Positions 30,933 through 41,990 of a stretch of DNA of 64,000 bases are shown here, piece after piece. Made by a program: the position numbers and the translations under genes. Numbering within the stretch: the stretch's first letter is position 1; each line of letters opens with the position of its first letter. Source of the DNA: Dactylonectria macrodidyma (Eukaryota > Ascomycota > Sordariomycetes > Hypocreales > Nectriaceae); assembly GCA_020744425.1 (NCBI GenBank), contig JAGMUV010000034.1, forward strand, positions 124,001 through 188,000. The letters are read 5' to 3'. The notes below the pieces were generated by a model. The model worked only from the letters and a program-made list of their open reading frames with translations. It did not search any database and had not been told where the DNA came from.

Positions 30933-33900
30933 ATGGATTCGTCACTATCTACTCTACTTGAAAGGTTGCGTGGTCGAACGCCTGGCAGCACAGTCAGCAG
31001 TCTCGGGTTGAAGACATACAATGATATTTTGGGTGCGGCAAACTGGAATACAAACGCAGCACCAAGAGAATCACATTCTACTGTGCAACCAAGCATATCC
31101 GATGGTGTTCCGGATGTCCAGCCTGTGGGCCTGGCATTGTGGAAGTCACACTCTACTGTGCAACCGAGTACACCTGGTGATATTCCAGAAACCGTACCTA
31201 TAGACCCGGCACTAGAGGGATCACAATCAACTGGCCAATCAAGAAAACCAGGTAATCACCAACAATACCGATCAAGTGTAAATCAAATCGACAATGCCAA
31301 TGGGCAAACACAGGCGGCAGGAAACTGGATGAGCCGGCCACCACCAGGGAGCACGACGCCGATGCAAGTGCCTCGAAGAAAAAGAGGCAGACCGCGAGGT
31401 TCTCGTGCACCAAGGCGGAGAGATGTTCGAGAAAGAAATCGGGTGCAGGAACATCAGCCAAGTGCATACCAAGCCGACACCATCAATACTCAAATACAAG
31501 GACGTGAAAGCTGGATGAGTCGACCGCCGCCAAGGAGTACGACACCAATACAGGCGCCTCCAAGATCACGAGGCAAACCGCGAACATCTCGTGCATTGAG
31601 ACGAAGAGATGCTCGGGAAAGAAAGTGGGGGCAAATGAGAGAAACTCAACAGCAGAGACCATTGGTTGCTGTTGGGACCCCTTCAGTTAATTCACACCAG
31701 TCATGTAATCCTCTACCTCCTCGGGAAATGAGGCCGCAGCAAGTACAGCAACCAAAACCTGCACCAGTACAGCTTCCCATAACACCAAACCCTACACAGG
31801 CTGCAGAGATAACGGACATGGGCGAATATCATCCGCATAATGGATTGGACATGCAGCCGTGTATGGGGAGACTGAGATTTTCGAAAGAGAGACAGTCCGG
31901 CAATAAAAAGCAGAGAATTCAACGGCAAAATGAAAAAAACAGCAGTCAACACCAATCACCACCAGAAATCCTGCCAATGCCTACACAGATGGTAGAGACA
32001 GCTGATGTTGGCGGATCTTACCCGCAAAATGAGCTAGACGGGCACGAGTGCATGACAACACTGAAGTTTTCGGATGGCCAACGACATGCTGGCGTAAAGC
32101 GTGGAGCCGAACATCACGGACAAGAGCAAAGCAAAAGACAAAGTCGAGGACCGGTTGGAACTTCCTTCAAGAATACTGGTTCTAATGAACACGGACAAGG
32201 ACAAAATGAGAGGCCAAAACGAATGCAGGTCAGGACCTCCCAGAACAGCATTCCTGACGAGAAAACCCAGACTTTAGCAACAGCTATCAAGCATCTGGAA
32301 GACGAGTTTAAAGAGAAGGAAAGAATATCATACACAAAGGCTTGGCGTAAGCCTATTCCCCATGAGAGGAATGTATCCACCGCAATGGACTTTTATCAAG
32401 CATTCCACAATATTGACACTCTCCCCATACACACATGTATGGTATGCTATCAGAAGATGAGCACTGCAGAGATGAAAGAGCTTAGCTGGGAAGAGTGGAC
32501 AAATAGCTCCGCGAAGGATAGCTGCCGGACGTATTCCTGTCCAGATTGCTTCCCTTTTGGCAGGGCCATATCGAGCTGCGAGACCTGTGCAACCAAGATA
32601 CGCGAAGGCAATATGGCCCGAGGTGGGAACTTGCATCAAGCACTTGGTTGCGAGCACATGTATCCGGATGCTCTCAAAGGCTTAACATTAGTCGAGGAGA
32701 GGCTGATTGGACTCAATACTCACTTCGGCTTTATTACAAGAATTAAAGTAACCAAAAGCACCAAACAGAGCACGGCATATGCACGGCACGTAAAGGGCCA
32801 TGTAACCGTGTTTCCAAATAATGTGCAAGACTTGGTTACTACAGTATTGCCACATCCGCTTCTGCAGTCTTTGGAGGACATCCATATATCCTGGCATGGG
32901 CCACAGAGACCAGCCCCCAGCGATCTGTCCAAGTTACTCGCAGTCCGGCGAGGAGTTGTGGAACGGGCATTGCTGTGGCTAAAAGAGTTCAATCCCCACT
33001 ATCAACATATCAGGATCAACAAAGACGAGCTGGATAGCTGGGGAGAGCCTGCACACGGGGTCCCGAGCCAAATCTATGACAGGATAGAGAGAGACGAGCC
33101 ATCAGCTTGGGAAGAAACGCGAACAGCGCATATTGTGCCCCCAGCAGAACGTGGAATGGAAGATAACGGGCCTCAGTCACTCGAACAGATTGTGGATGAA
33201 TTGGGTAGAGCACACGACGAGAACGATGTCCGTTATAGCGAGGATCCCCTGCTCTATGATGAGCGCAGTAGGGAGGAGCTCGAGTATGAGGGCATGGGAA
33301 GCTTTCATGATGAGATCCTTGCATCTGGTATGTTCCCACTAGATACAGCACCACAGGCAACCGATGTCGACAAAATCCAATTTGCCGTCGATACAATTAG
33401 AGGTGGGCAGGCCAATCCGCCAGTACAGCCGCCCAACCAACCAGCCAGGAACACGGAAGATCCGCACCTTGAGCCATACGTCCACATTTTAAGAGGCAAC
33501 GAGTTTGCAGATACTAACGATCTCTGGCATCTTGCAAAAGCATTCCCAACACTATTCCCATTCGGGTTCGGTGGGCCACGATGTAAGGAGGAAATGGAAT
33601 CAGACCTATGGAAAAACAGTCTCCAGCTCAGAGGGCATGTTCGTGATACCGGTAGAGATAATACTGGAGCGGCTGCGATTTCGCCGATACGCAACCTTGG
33701 ACTTCACGCATGGATGAAGAAAGTACTGCAACGACATGGTGGCCGTTTTGCCAATCACCCGGCCTTTTCATTCCTGGTGTTTAACATCGAGGTTCGGTCT
33801 AGGAATAGAGGAGTAAGTATGGTGAGCGTGCGACGGAACGACTTCCCCGAGGTTGAGAGAATCATCCAGTCGTTAACGCTTGAGAGGCTGGCAGAAGTGC

Positions 33901-36900
33901 AAAAGGAATTAGAGGCTGGGGGGAGTACCCAAGATGAAGATATCAAAAAGCTCCTACGATACATCTCATATTTTGGCTACAAGCAGGCTATGTCGCAGGA
34001 GTCGCGGCTGGCCATGCGCAGAAAGATCAAATCATTGATTATTAGATACGGTATACCGGCAATTTGGTTTACGCTGAACCCCAATGATATCACGAACCCG
34101 GTAAAATTACGTCTGGCAGCATACCGAAAGGAGGACAGTGATGCCGCAGAAGCAACCCTGCTTCGGGCCCTTCAGGATAGGTATGAGAGGGTGAAGCTGG
34201 CAATAACTGACCCCATAAGCTCTGCCATCTTCTTCCACCGCGAAGTGGAGATGTTCTTTGAGCATTACGTCAAGGTTGGGGAGGAATCTGTCTTTGGTCA
34301 GGTTGGACAGTATTTCGCCGCCGTCGAGACCAACGAACGCGGTGCTCTTCATGTCCATGGTTTGCTATGGCTCGAAGGGAACTTGGAGCTCGGGGAGTTC
34401 ATCGGTGCTCATGGAAACGGGGAGGATGATGAGAGTGCGGCGATGGAAAGGGAAGGAATCCTGAAATATGTCGATTCTGTCTTTACCGAGGTATGTGATC
34501 CATATATCCATATAACCAAAAGCCAACGTAGGTCGGAAGCTAAACTATTATCTAGGATCTGGACGAATCTGCTGCCTTTAGCGAGGAGAGCGAGACTAGG
34601 GTAGTTTACGACAACATATCCCACCTGATGACCGATGCAGGGCGCTTCTCTGAACAGTTTGACGATGAAGCCCACTTTTGCGCGGGCAGGGTCCAGATGC
34701 ACGTCCATACCGCAACTTGTGTCAAATACTCCCATAACAAGGAGGGGGACAAGAAGCCCACATGTCGATTCCATGCGCCTTGGAAGCTCTTTACAAAAAG
34801 CCAATTTGGCGCGGATGGCATACTTCGGCTCCAGCGCTCACATCCCATGATCAACCGATGGAACAAGCCAATGGCGGTTGGGCTGCGGCACAATCACGAC
34901 ATCTCCTTCATCGGAACCCAAAGCAAGACAATGGCGCTGATATACTACTTGACAAACTACGCCACAAAGATCCAAGATCCGATCTGGAAGAGAGTGGCCA
35001 TAGCAGCAGAGCTCTTTCCGAGTATCAGCACAACCAGCGCCGTCGGGCTAGGTGCAACAACTGCAAACTATGAAGCCAAGGCAAATATAAACCGCCAGTA
35101 TCTGATGAGAATCGCCAACAGAATATTCACCGAGCGGCCGTTATCGCAGGTGGAGGTGATTGCACACTTCCTAGATTACCCAAGTGAGTTCTCGAGTACT
35201 ACACAATGGTCATATGTGAATATGACGACGATATACTGGGCAATACTCCGACGCTGGCCGCATCTCCAGCAATGCAGTAGCACTTTAGGCGACGACGATG
35301 ATCGACCTATCGAGAACATAGGTGACAATGGCAACGGCAACGACGCGGAAGCCAGCGCGGAGAGGGTCTTGGTGGGAAGCGATGGCAAGAAGCTACCATA
35401 CATTGAAGCCTACCGCCACCGTGGAGAGGTGCTGCAGACATTATGCTTCTATGACTACGTGTCGCTTGTTACATTACAAAAGAGGATAGATTCATCTTCC
35501 AAGGAGTTGGTGAAGATAGAATTTGAAAGGAACTGGAAGCAGGGAAGGGACTGGGTGCAGGTTCTAAGACGCCCGGGGAAGTATGCAGTGCCATGCATCA
35601 ACGGCTTTCTCGATATGGACTTTGATATTGACACAAACGCAGACAGATACCGCAGGTAAGCACAAGCCATAGAACAGATGGGATGGATAAACGAGGAGCA
35701 TACACTAACATCAGCACCAGAGCTGCAGTACAGCACCTCGCACTCTTTGTGCCATGGGAGAAGTTCACTACAGTAGCATCAGGCGATATTAATGAAATCT
35801 GGGAACACTGGAGACGGCAACTCCCCAAAAGACTCCAGGCTATCGCAGGCAACGTCCAGCTCTTGAAGCGATCAGCGGAAGATGCGCGGCGAGATGCAAA
35901 GCAGTGGGCGGCTGCGGGGGACGACGCCGTTTTGGATGATATCGACGCTATGGGGTATGATCTCCAAGATCCTACAGGCCCAGTAAAAGCATATCGCCCA
36001 GACAAGGTTGGCCAGCTTGGCCGATTGATTGAGACAGTACGAGGTGCTACGGCCCCTAACCAGGTGACCGCTGGTTCGGAGCATCTTTTGCAGATGCTAG
36101 ATCAGCTCCGCGAAGCCCAAGCAGATATCCCCGACTTTGCGGATGATGTCGAGACTGTCGCTTCCGCAGAGAACCCAGCGCAGTACCAGCCAACCATGGT
36201 AGCCAAGAGCGAGCTCCCAACGCAACGTCAGCTTAGAGGAATCAAGAGCAAGCAGGATCAAGCTGACAAGGAAATTGTGAAAAGAATCCAAGGCACTGAT
36301 GGAGCTCAGATTACGCAAATCACAGCTGCCGGCGCAGAAGCATCACTGAACCATACCTTCGCGGGCGCGGGAGAAGATATTATAGAAATGTCAGAAACAG
36401 ACACCCGGAACACCCAAAGACCCAGTGCCAGGGTCGCCTTTGGGCCGTCGACAACATTCCTCCATGCCGGTCGGGAGATTGCAAGGAGGTTCACCTTGAA
36501 CGAGCGGCAGGAAATTGCCTTCCTTTTAGTGTGTCGCCATCTCGATACCATCCCGGACGAAGATAACGGGGATGATTTCGATAGCAGTAATGTCGAGAAC
36601 AATGATAACGCACAACTATGTGAGTTCCTGGGTGGGGAGGGGGGCACCGGGAAGTCCAGGGTCATCGAGGCGTTGGCGGAATTGTTCGCTAGCAAAGACG
36701 TATCGCACAGGCTGCTCATGACGGCGACATCCGGAGCCGCAGCAGCGCGGATCAACGGCGTGACTATTCACTCCGCCTGCGGGATGCAACCCAACGCATC
36801 CAGCGGCAATGCCGACGATGGCAGCACGGTAACCTACGTGGACGGTGATGCTCGAAGAAGATGGAGAGAAAAATGGCTGCTCATCATTGACGAGGTGAGC

Positions 36901-38163
36901 ATGCTGGGCCTCCAGACGCTCTCCGACATCAACAAGCGACTTTGCGCCTCCCGGGGATCGAATCAAGATTTTGGCGGCATCCCAGTGGTGCTACTATCAG
37001 GAGATTTCCACCAGTTCCGCCCAGTGCAAAACAAGTCGCTATTGACGCCATCGTCCGCCCTCAGGGTTGCGGATGAAATGAGGGCGCACGCACTCTGGGC
37101 TCGATTTACCACCGTCGTTATGCTCACCGAACAGGTGCGCGCAGCGGGGGACCCGCAGCTGCAGCGGCTGCTGACTCGGATCCGGCAGGGGCAGCAAGAC
37201 GAGTCCGACATGGAGCTTCTTAATAGCCGGTGCTTCCAGGAAGGTCGAGCCATACCATGGAGCAAGGGCATCACAGTAGTTACACCCCTTAACAGCAATA
37301 GATGGAGCTTGAACATGGATGCGGTCTTGGCCTTCCAGAGGCACCACCAGAAGCCAGTCCGGATATTTCTACCCCAGCACCGTTGGGGTAAACCCAGTAC
37401 ATTACCGGTAACGGAGGAAGAAGCTACGCTCATGGCCAGCGTCGGAGATGACAGCAAGATCTGTGTGCCGGCCACGTTCATGTTTGTACCAGGCATGCCG
37501 GTGGTAGTGACGAAGAATATAAACCCAGGCCTCAAGCTCGTAAACGGGGCCAAGTACAAAGCACTGGAAGTTATACCAGACGCTAAGAGATTCCCAGGGT
37601 ATCAACTCGCTCCGAACATTATCCTCCACTTTGGACCACCTGCCGGCATTATCCTGTTATCCGAGTCAACCAAGAAGTTCAAGTTTGATGACATGCCACC
37701 CGGCACGGTCCTGCTTACTCCAACAAGTGCCCAAATACCCATTGAGAAGAAGAAGAGGGCCAAGAGGAGGCCTTGGCAGAGGCATGAAGTGAGCCGTCGA
37801 GGACTTCCCTGCACTGCAGCGTTCGCATGCACCGATTACAAAATCCAAGGCGAAACCCTCCTGGAGATTGCGCTGGAGCTGCGAGGAACTGGAACAAAGC
37901 TGAATGCCACAACTGGACAACTCGAGCCAGGAAAGTGCGATCCGTACAGCCTGTATGTGCAGCTATCGCGGTGCACATCACTTGATGGTATTATGTTGCT
38001 GTCGAAGGCACGGGTGCAGGACATAGTCGGGAATAAAATACCACAGGAAATGTTTGATGGCGAGGCTAGGCTGGAACAGTTGTGCGAGCGGACAGTAAAT
38101 GAGGCCCGATTGTCATTGTTATCACATATCCTTCTGCACAATACTAGCAGTAGTGTAATTTAG
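30933..38163 (+). CDS. Helitron Rep-helicase (RepHel)
   Basis: Exons 30933-34490, 34556-35655 and 35715-38163, with introns of 65 and 59 nt (both GTA...AG), give 2,368 residues with no stop. The N-terminal about 450 residues are low-complexity with duplicated modules, including an AT-hook core RGRPRGS and its diverged copy RGKPRTS. A cysteine-rich DUF6570-like region follows (CMVCYQK...CPDC...CETC). The Helitron-like N/Rep domain has the HUH motif HVH at residues 1140-1142 and the paired catalytic tyrosines in YYLTNYATK (Y1317 and Y1321). The last exon is a Pif1-type helicase: Walker A GGEGGTGKS (1859-1867), Walker B IIDE (D1945), SGDFHQF, and C-terminal YVQLSRCTS. It nicks and unwinds one strand for rolling-circle transposition in the nucleus. 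All catalytic motifs are intact, so the element may be active. Confidence 0.95.
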
Positions 38164-38659
38164 ATATGCCTTTTATATAGTATAGAAGTAGAAAGAGAGA
38201 AAATACATATATATAACTAATCAGATAACACATATTCAAATTTCAAGCAGAAGAGAAAATCTCATAAAATATGAGAACAAGAGCAAGAATGCTACCGGTA
38301 TCACAAACCGAGTTCCCACGTGCACCACGTGCATCATTTCACGTGCATTTCACGTGCATTTCACGTGTCTCCTAACAAGAAACCCTCAAAAGAAAACTCC
38401 TTTACACTTGATCTCAGAGAGCGAATGAGAGTTCACATGTGCGGATTGGCAAATGAGGAAGAGAAGATTGGCACCTCTGGGGGGCATTCGGATGGGGTTA
38501 ATCCGGACCAACAGGAGGTGCAGTCTGGCTTACTAATCGGGAAATAATTTTGCAGCCAAGCGGAGGTGCGCCATGGATGACTAATCGGGTAATTTTACAG
38601 GGGTATATTGCAGGGATGAGCGGTCGATTTTGGGGTAGAGAATCTCGGAGCTTAAAAGA
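38164..38659. other. Helitron 3' untranslated and subterminal region
   Basis: No gene. Homologous in patches to about 26430-26750 (TTTACACTTGATCTC, TAATCGGGTAATTTT-type blocks). Contains repeated CACGTGCA units (38318-38368), E-box-like palindromes. Confidence 0.6.
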
Positions 38660-38703
38660 CCTTTCGTACCGAAAGGCAAAGACCTTCCTAACGGAAGGCA
38701 CCC
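38660..38703. repeat. Paired 3' hairpins of Helitron element B
   Basis: CCTTTCGTACCGAAAGG is followed within about 10 bp by CCTTCCTAACGGAAGG. Hairpins near the 3' end are the Helitron termination signal. Having two different ones in a row is unusual. Confidence 0.85.
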
Positions 38704-38883
38704 TCATTATTCTGGAAACTTAAGAACTGATGTAGAGTCAGCCTTCGGCTGAATCATCTACAGCCAACACAAAAATCCATTCCCTAATGTCATCTCCCCT
38801 AAATACTCTTTCCCTTCTTATTACTTTTCTCATTGCCCGGAAGCAAGTCAAGACTCTCACCCAGTTTGACCACCATTTCAAAC

Positions 38884-40572
38884 ATGAACCCTAAAATGAC
38901 TACCAAATCTCTCTCCATTGTCCAACCGGTGGCAGTACCGCAAGGCACGCCTGATTTCGAGGCAAAGCGGGCTTCGTTGCTCCAAGCCTTTGCTGAGAAG
39001 GTCCCACTGGAATATCTCCTCCCCCAAGAACTCATCGACAAGCCGCCCGTCGATGTCTCCAGCGTACCGACCACCTGCGGTATCCTTACCAGAGAGGAGA
39101 TTGACATCACCGAGGCTTACGATGCAGTAGGTCTCGCCGACGCTATCGCACACAAGAAATACAGTGCCGTTGCTGTGGCTACGGCCTTTTCCAAGCGCGC
39201 CATCGTCTCCCACCAGCTCACCTGCTGCTTGACGCAGTGGTTTATGGACGAGGCCGTCGAGCAAGCCAAGAAGCTGGATGGGTACCTCGCCGAGCACGGC
39301 AAGACGGTCGGTCCTCTGCACGGCGTGCCAATCAGCATCAAAGACCACATGCCTATTGCAGGCACCTTTTCGTCGCTCGGCTGCTTCAGCACCATCGTCA
39401 AGGACGACAAGGACAGCCACATGATCGCCATCCTGCGTGCCATGGGCGCGGTTTTCTACTGCAAGACCAACCAGCCGCAGACCCTGATGCATCTGGAGAG
39501 CGACTCGCTCTGGGGGCGCGTGCTAAATCCCTTCAACATCAACCTCTCGGCGGGCGGCTCTACAGGCGGCGAGGCGGCGCTGATCGCCATGAAAGGCTCC
39601 GTTCTGGGCGTCGGCTCCGATATTGGCGGCAGCATTCGTGCACCGGCTGCGTTCTGTGGCATCTATGGCTTTAAGCCGACGTCGCCTTTGCTACCGATGA
39701 AGTCACTTCTTGCGACCCCCTCTGCAGCCGAGCTTAACATTTTGGGCTCCATTGGACCAATGTGTCGCAGCTTGAGAGATTTAGACCTCTTTATGAACAG
39801 TGTCCTCGCCACGAAACCGCATCTCACCGACCCTAAGGTCGTTCCATTTCCCTGGACCGGTCTGAAGACGCCACTGAACCGACGCCTGAAGATTGGCATC
39901 ATCAGCAACGACGGCTTCATCGAGCCTCAACCACCCGTCAAGAGAGCCATCTCCTGGGCAAAGGAACGCCTCTCTGACCCTAACCACGCGGAACTAGTTG
40001 AAGTAAGAAAATTTACACCCTTTGGCGCGGCCGATTCTTGGTCTAAAATCCGTGGGATGTACTGGCCCGACGGAGGACAGGGCAGCAGACACGCTATTCA
40101 AGCCACCGGAGAACCGCTCCACCCGCTGAGTGAATGGATATGGAAAGACGAAGCGCCGAAAGGGATGCAAGACGCCCAAGCGGTGACTCTTGCCCGCAGG
40201 TATCGAGATGATTTCCGGTGCGACTTTGCCAAAAGCTGGAACGAGCAAGACGTCGATGTCGTCATTGGCCCTGCGTTTGTCGGACCAGCGTCCGCTCATA
40301 ACACGGCCTATTACTGGACGTATACGTCACTGTATAACTTCGTCGACTACCCTGGAGTCGTTATTCCTACGCCGATCAAGGCCACAGCTGCAGATCAGTA
40401 TGATGCTGGCTATGTCCCATTAAGCCATGCTTGCAAGCACGTTAAGGAACTATGGGAGAGTTCTAACTTTGAAGACGCGCCAATCAATCTACAGCTTGTA
40501 GGCCGAAAATATCATGATAATGAGTTGTTTGGTGCACTGGAAATTTTAAAGGATATTCTTCAGTTATCTTAG
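38884..40572 (+). CDS. Amidase-signature hydrolase (fungal acetamidase/general amidase type)
   Basis: Single exon of 562 residues from the ATG at 38884; a second ATG lies five codons downstream. The Ser-cisSer-Lys triad is visible: Lys in PISIKDHM (K153), Ser in AGGSTGGE (S226) and nucleophile Ser in SDIGGSIR (S250). The 73- and 24-residue spacing is usual for the family. GIYGFKPT follows, as expected. It hydrolyses an amide to acid and ammonia or amine; the substrate cannot be told. No signal peptide, so cytosolic. It starts only about 170 bp after the Helitron 3' hairpins, so the Helitron has replaced or displaced its upstream region. Confidence 0.92.
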   Translation: MNPKMTTKSLSIVQPVAVPQGTPDFEAKRASLLQAFAEKVPLEYLLPQELIDKPPVDVSSVPTTCGILTREEIDITEAYDAVGLADAIAHKKYSAVAVATAFSKRAIVSHQLTCCLTQWFMDEAVEQAKKLDGYLAEHGKTVGPLHGVPISIKDHMPIAGTFSSLGCFSTIVKDDKDSHMIAILRAMGAVFYCKTNQPQTLMHLESDSLWGRVLNPFNINLSAGGSTGGEAALIAMKGSVLGVGSDIGGSIRAPAAFCGIYGFKPTSPLLPMKSLLATPSAAELNILGSIGPMCRSLRDLDLFMNSVLATKPHLTDPKVVPFPWTGLKTPLNRRLKIGIISNDGFIEPQPPVKRAISWAKERLSDPNHAELVEVRKFTPFGAADSWSKIRGMYWPDGGQGSRHAIQATGEPLHPLSEWIWKDEAPKGMQDAQAVTLARRYRDDFRCDFAKSWNEQDVDVVIGPAFVGPASAHNTAYYWTYTSLYNFVDYPGVVIPTPIKATAADQYDAGYVPLSHACKHVKELWESSNFEDAPINLQLVGRKYHDNELFGALEILKDILQLS

Positions 40573-41252
40573 CAAAAGAAGCTAAAGAGGGGCAAGTTTG
40601 TTTGATAATGAATTTATTAAGTACTGAGGGAGCGGGTATTGCACAGTCCCCCAGTGCTACGGCCTGGTCCTCCGGAACAGCGATAGGCTTAAAAGGTCAG
40701 CTAGTGTGTTCAGTAGTTGTTGCAATAGCGATTATTAACCAATCTTTTGCCCTATGGTACAGCAGTCTAGCAAAGCCATTACATTTAGTGCTAGTTAGCA
40801 TTGTAAATTCTGCAAATTTTAAGAGTCTTCGCGCCTTTTTTATACTATTTTTACACAGCTTTAGTGTAATATATTATACACAGTTTTCTTATGTATGTTA
40901 CATATACGGTAAGTTTCAAAAGTATAACAACTAAGTACTATTGAAACTACCTAGGAGCTTGACCTTGGCTGCTCCTCTCCTCAGGGAAGAGGTGGGGGGG
41001 CCTTTGATTCAGCCCACCACCAGGTACTGTTTAGACTACTGTTTCTGTTTATCCGCGGTTCCGCAATTCCACTGTACCACGTGTTGGCTTTGCTTGTGCT
41101 TGTATCTTGAACCGAATTTTGACTCTCGCCCCCTCCATGATAGCCAATGCCAGTCCGCTAACTCTAGCAATGTCAAACGGAAGATATGGGTTATTATCAC
41201 TACAGTCAGAGAAGTGTACATTCCCTTTTGCCGTACATAGCGGCAACTCAGT
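40573..41252. other. Intergenic, A/T-rich
   Basis: Short plus-strand frames at 40602-40934 and 40941-41240 lack motifs. I see no gene. Confidence 0.5.
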
Positions 41253-41990
41253 CTAACAAGGAACGAGCGCCACACTTCCCAGAACTACCTCCCTCCGCCA
41301 AGTCTCTCTGCCAAACCCCTCCATGCGGCAGGATTCCTTCGTTTTCCAACGCATCACTCCCTCGGCTGTAGGTTGATCGGCACCGGGTCGGTCATCAGCT
41401 GCATGACCCAACAGTTCAGAGCCACGTAGTTCCTTAAGGAAGCCGGCATCAGCTGCAGTCATCTCTTGCCTTTCCTGCTTCCGAGCTAGCGCCGCTGGAT
41501 GGATCTGCTCCATTGAAATCCACTGGGCTGTTGCTGCATCAGACCGGATTCGGCCTTGCAGCAGGATGCGGCAGCCGAAGACCGCCAATTGGATCAGCCT
41601 CTTGCTGCTAGGTTGATCGGCTTCAGTTTCTGTCAGGTCCTTTGGGCCGGACTTTCGAGCTGCTTTTTGCAGCCTAGGAACATGGGTTGGATCTGCCTCA
41701 ATCAGGTCGTGCAAGTCGTATAAGGGGCCATTCTCGTATGTGTAGTTCGGCAAGGGCTCGCCGGGTCGTAGTGCGATTCGGAAGGGCCTCGCAAGCCGGG
41801 CTTTTTATTCCACGGGCTTTTTATTCCACGGGATTTTAGCCATTTCCAGGATCTGACTTTTCCAGCCAATCGATGCATCACAAAGTGTTGGTTGGGGCAG
41901 CAAGGCTTGTACTGTATCTTGATGCAGCAGCTGAAACTCTCGTCTTCCTGGGTCACGGTTGCCGTGGGCTGGGTGCCGTAGTAGGTAAAC
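41253..41990 (-). pseudogene. Interrupted gene remnant, family not recognised
   Basis: The minus strand reads WKWLKSRGIKSPWNKKP and, in another frame after a stop, RPFRIALRPGEPLPNYTYEN followed by LYDLHDLIEADPTHVPRLQ and about 120 more residues to 41253. The two parts look like one protein broken at 41806-41836. There, a 16-bp unit (tattccacgggctttt) is duplicated and introduces the stop and frame change. I do not recognise the family. The coherent low-complexity-free sequence argues that it was once coding. Confidence 0.45.

Larger units (their letters stand above)
26803..38710 (+). mobile_element. Autonomous Helitron (element B)
   Basis: About 11.9 kb. The 5' end is shared with element A, and the 3' end carries tandem hairpins CCTTTCGTACCGAAAGG and CCTTCCTAACGGAAGG (about 38660-38703). 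It encodes a complete Rep-helicase on the plus strand and an accessory protein on the minus strand, with a repeat array between them. Its 5' end directly follows the 3' end of element A. Exact end bases are uncertain by perhaps 20 bp. Confidence 0.8.

Noticed and set aside
9142..38710. Heavy RIP mutation of the transposons
   Set aside because: LTRs read as identical and the hAT and Helitron frames are free of stops; only the single UGA in copia could fit such a change.
40602..41240. Plus-strand frames after the amidase
   Set aside because: A/T-rich, no motif, composition of random sequence.
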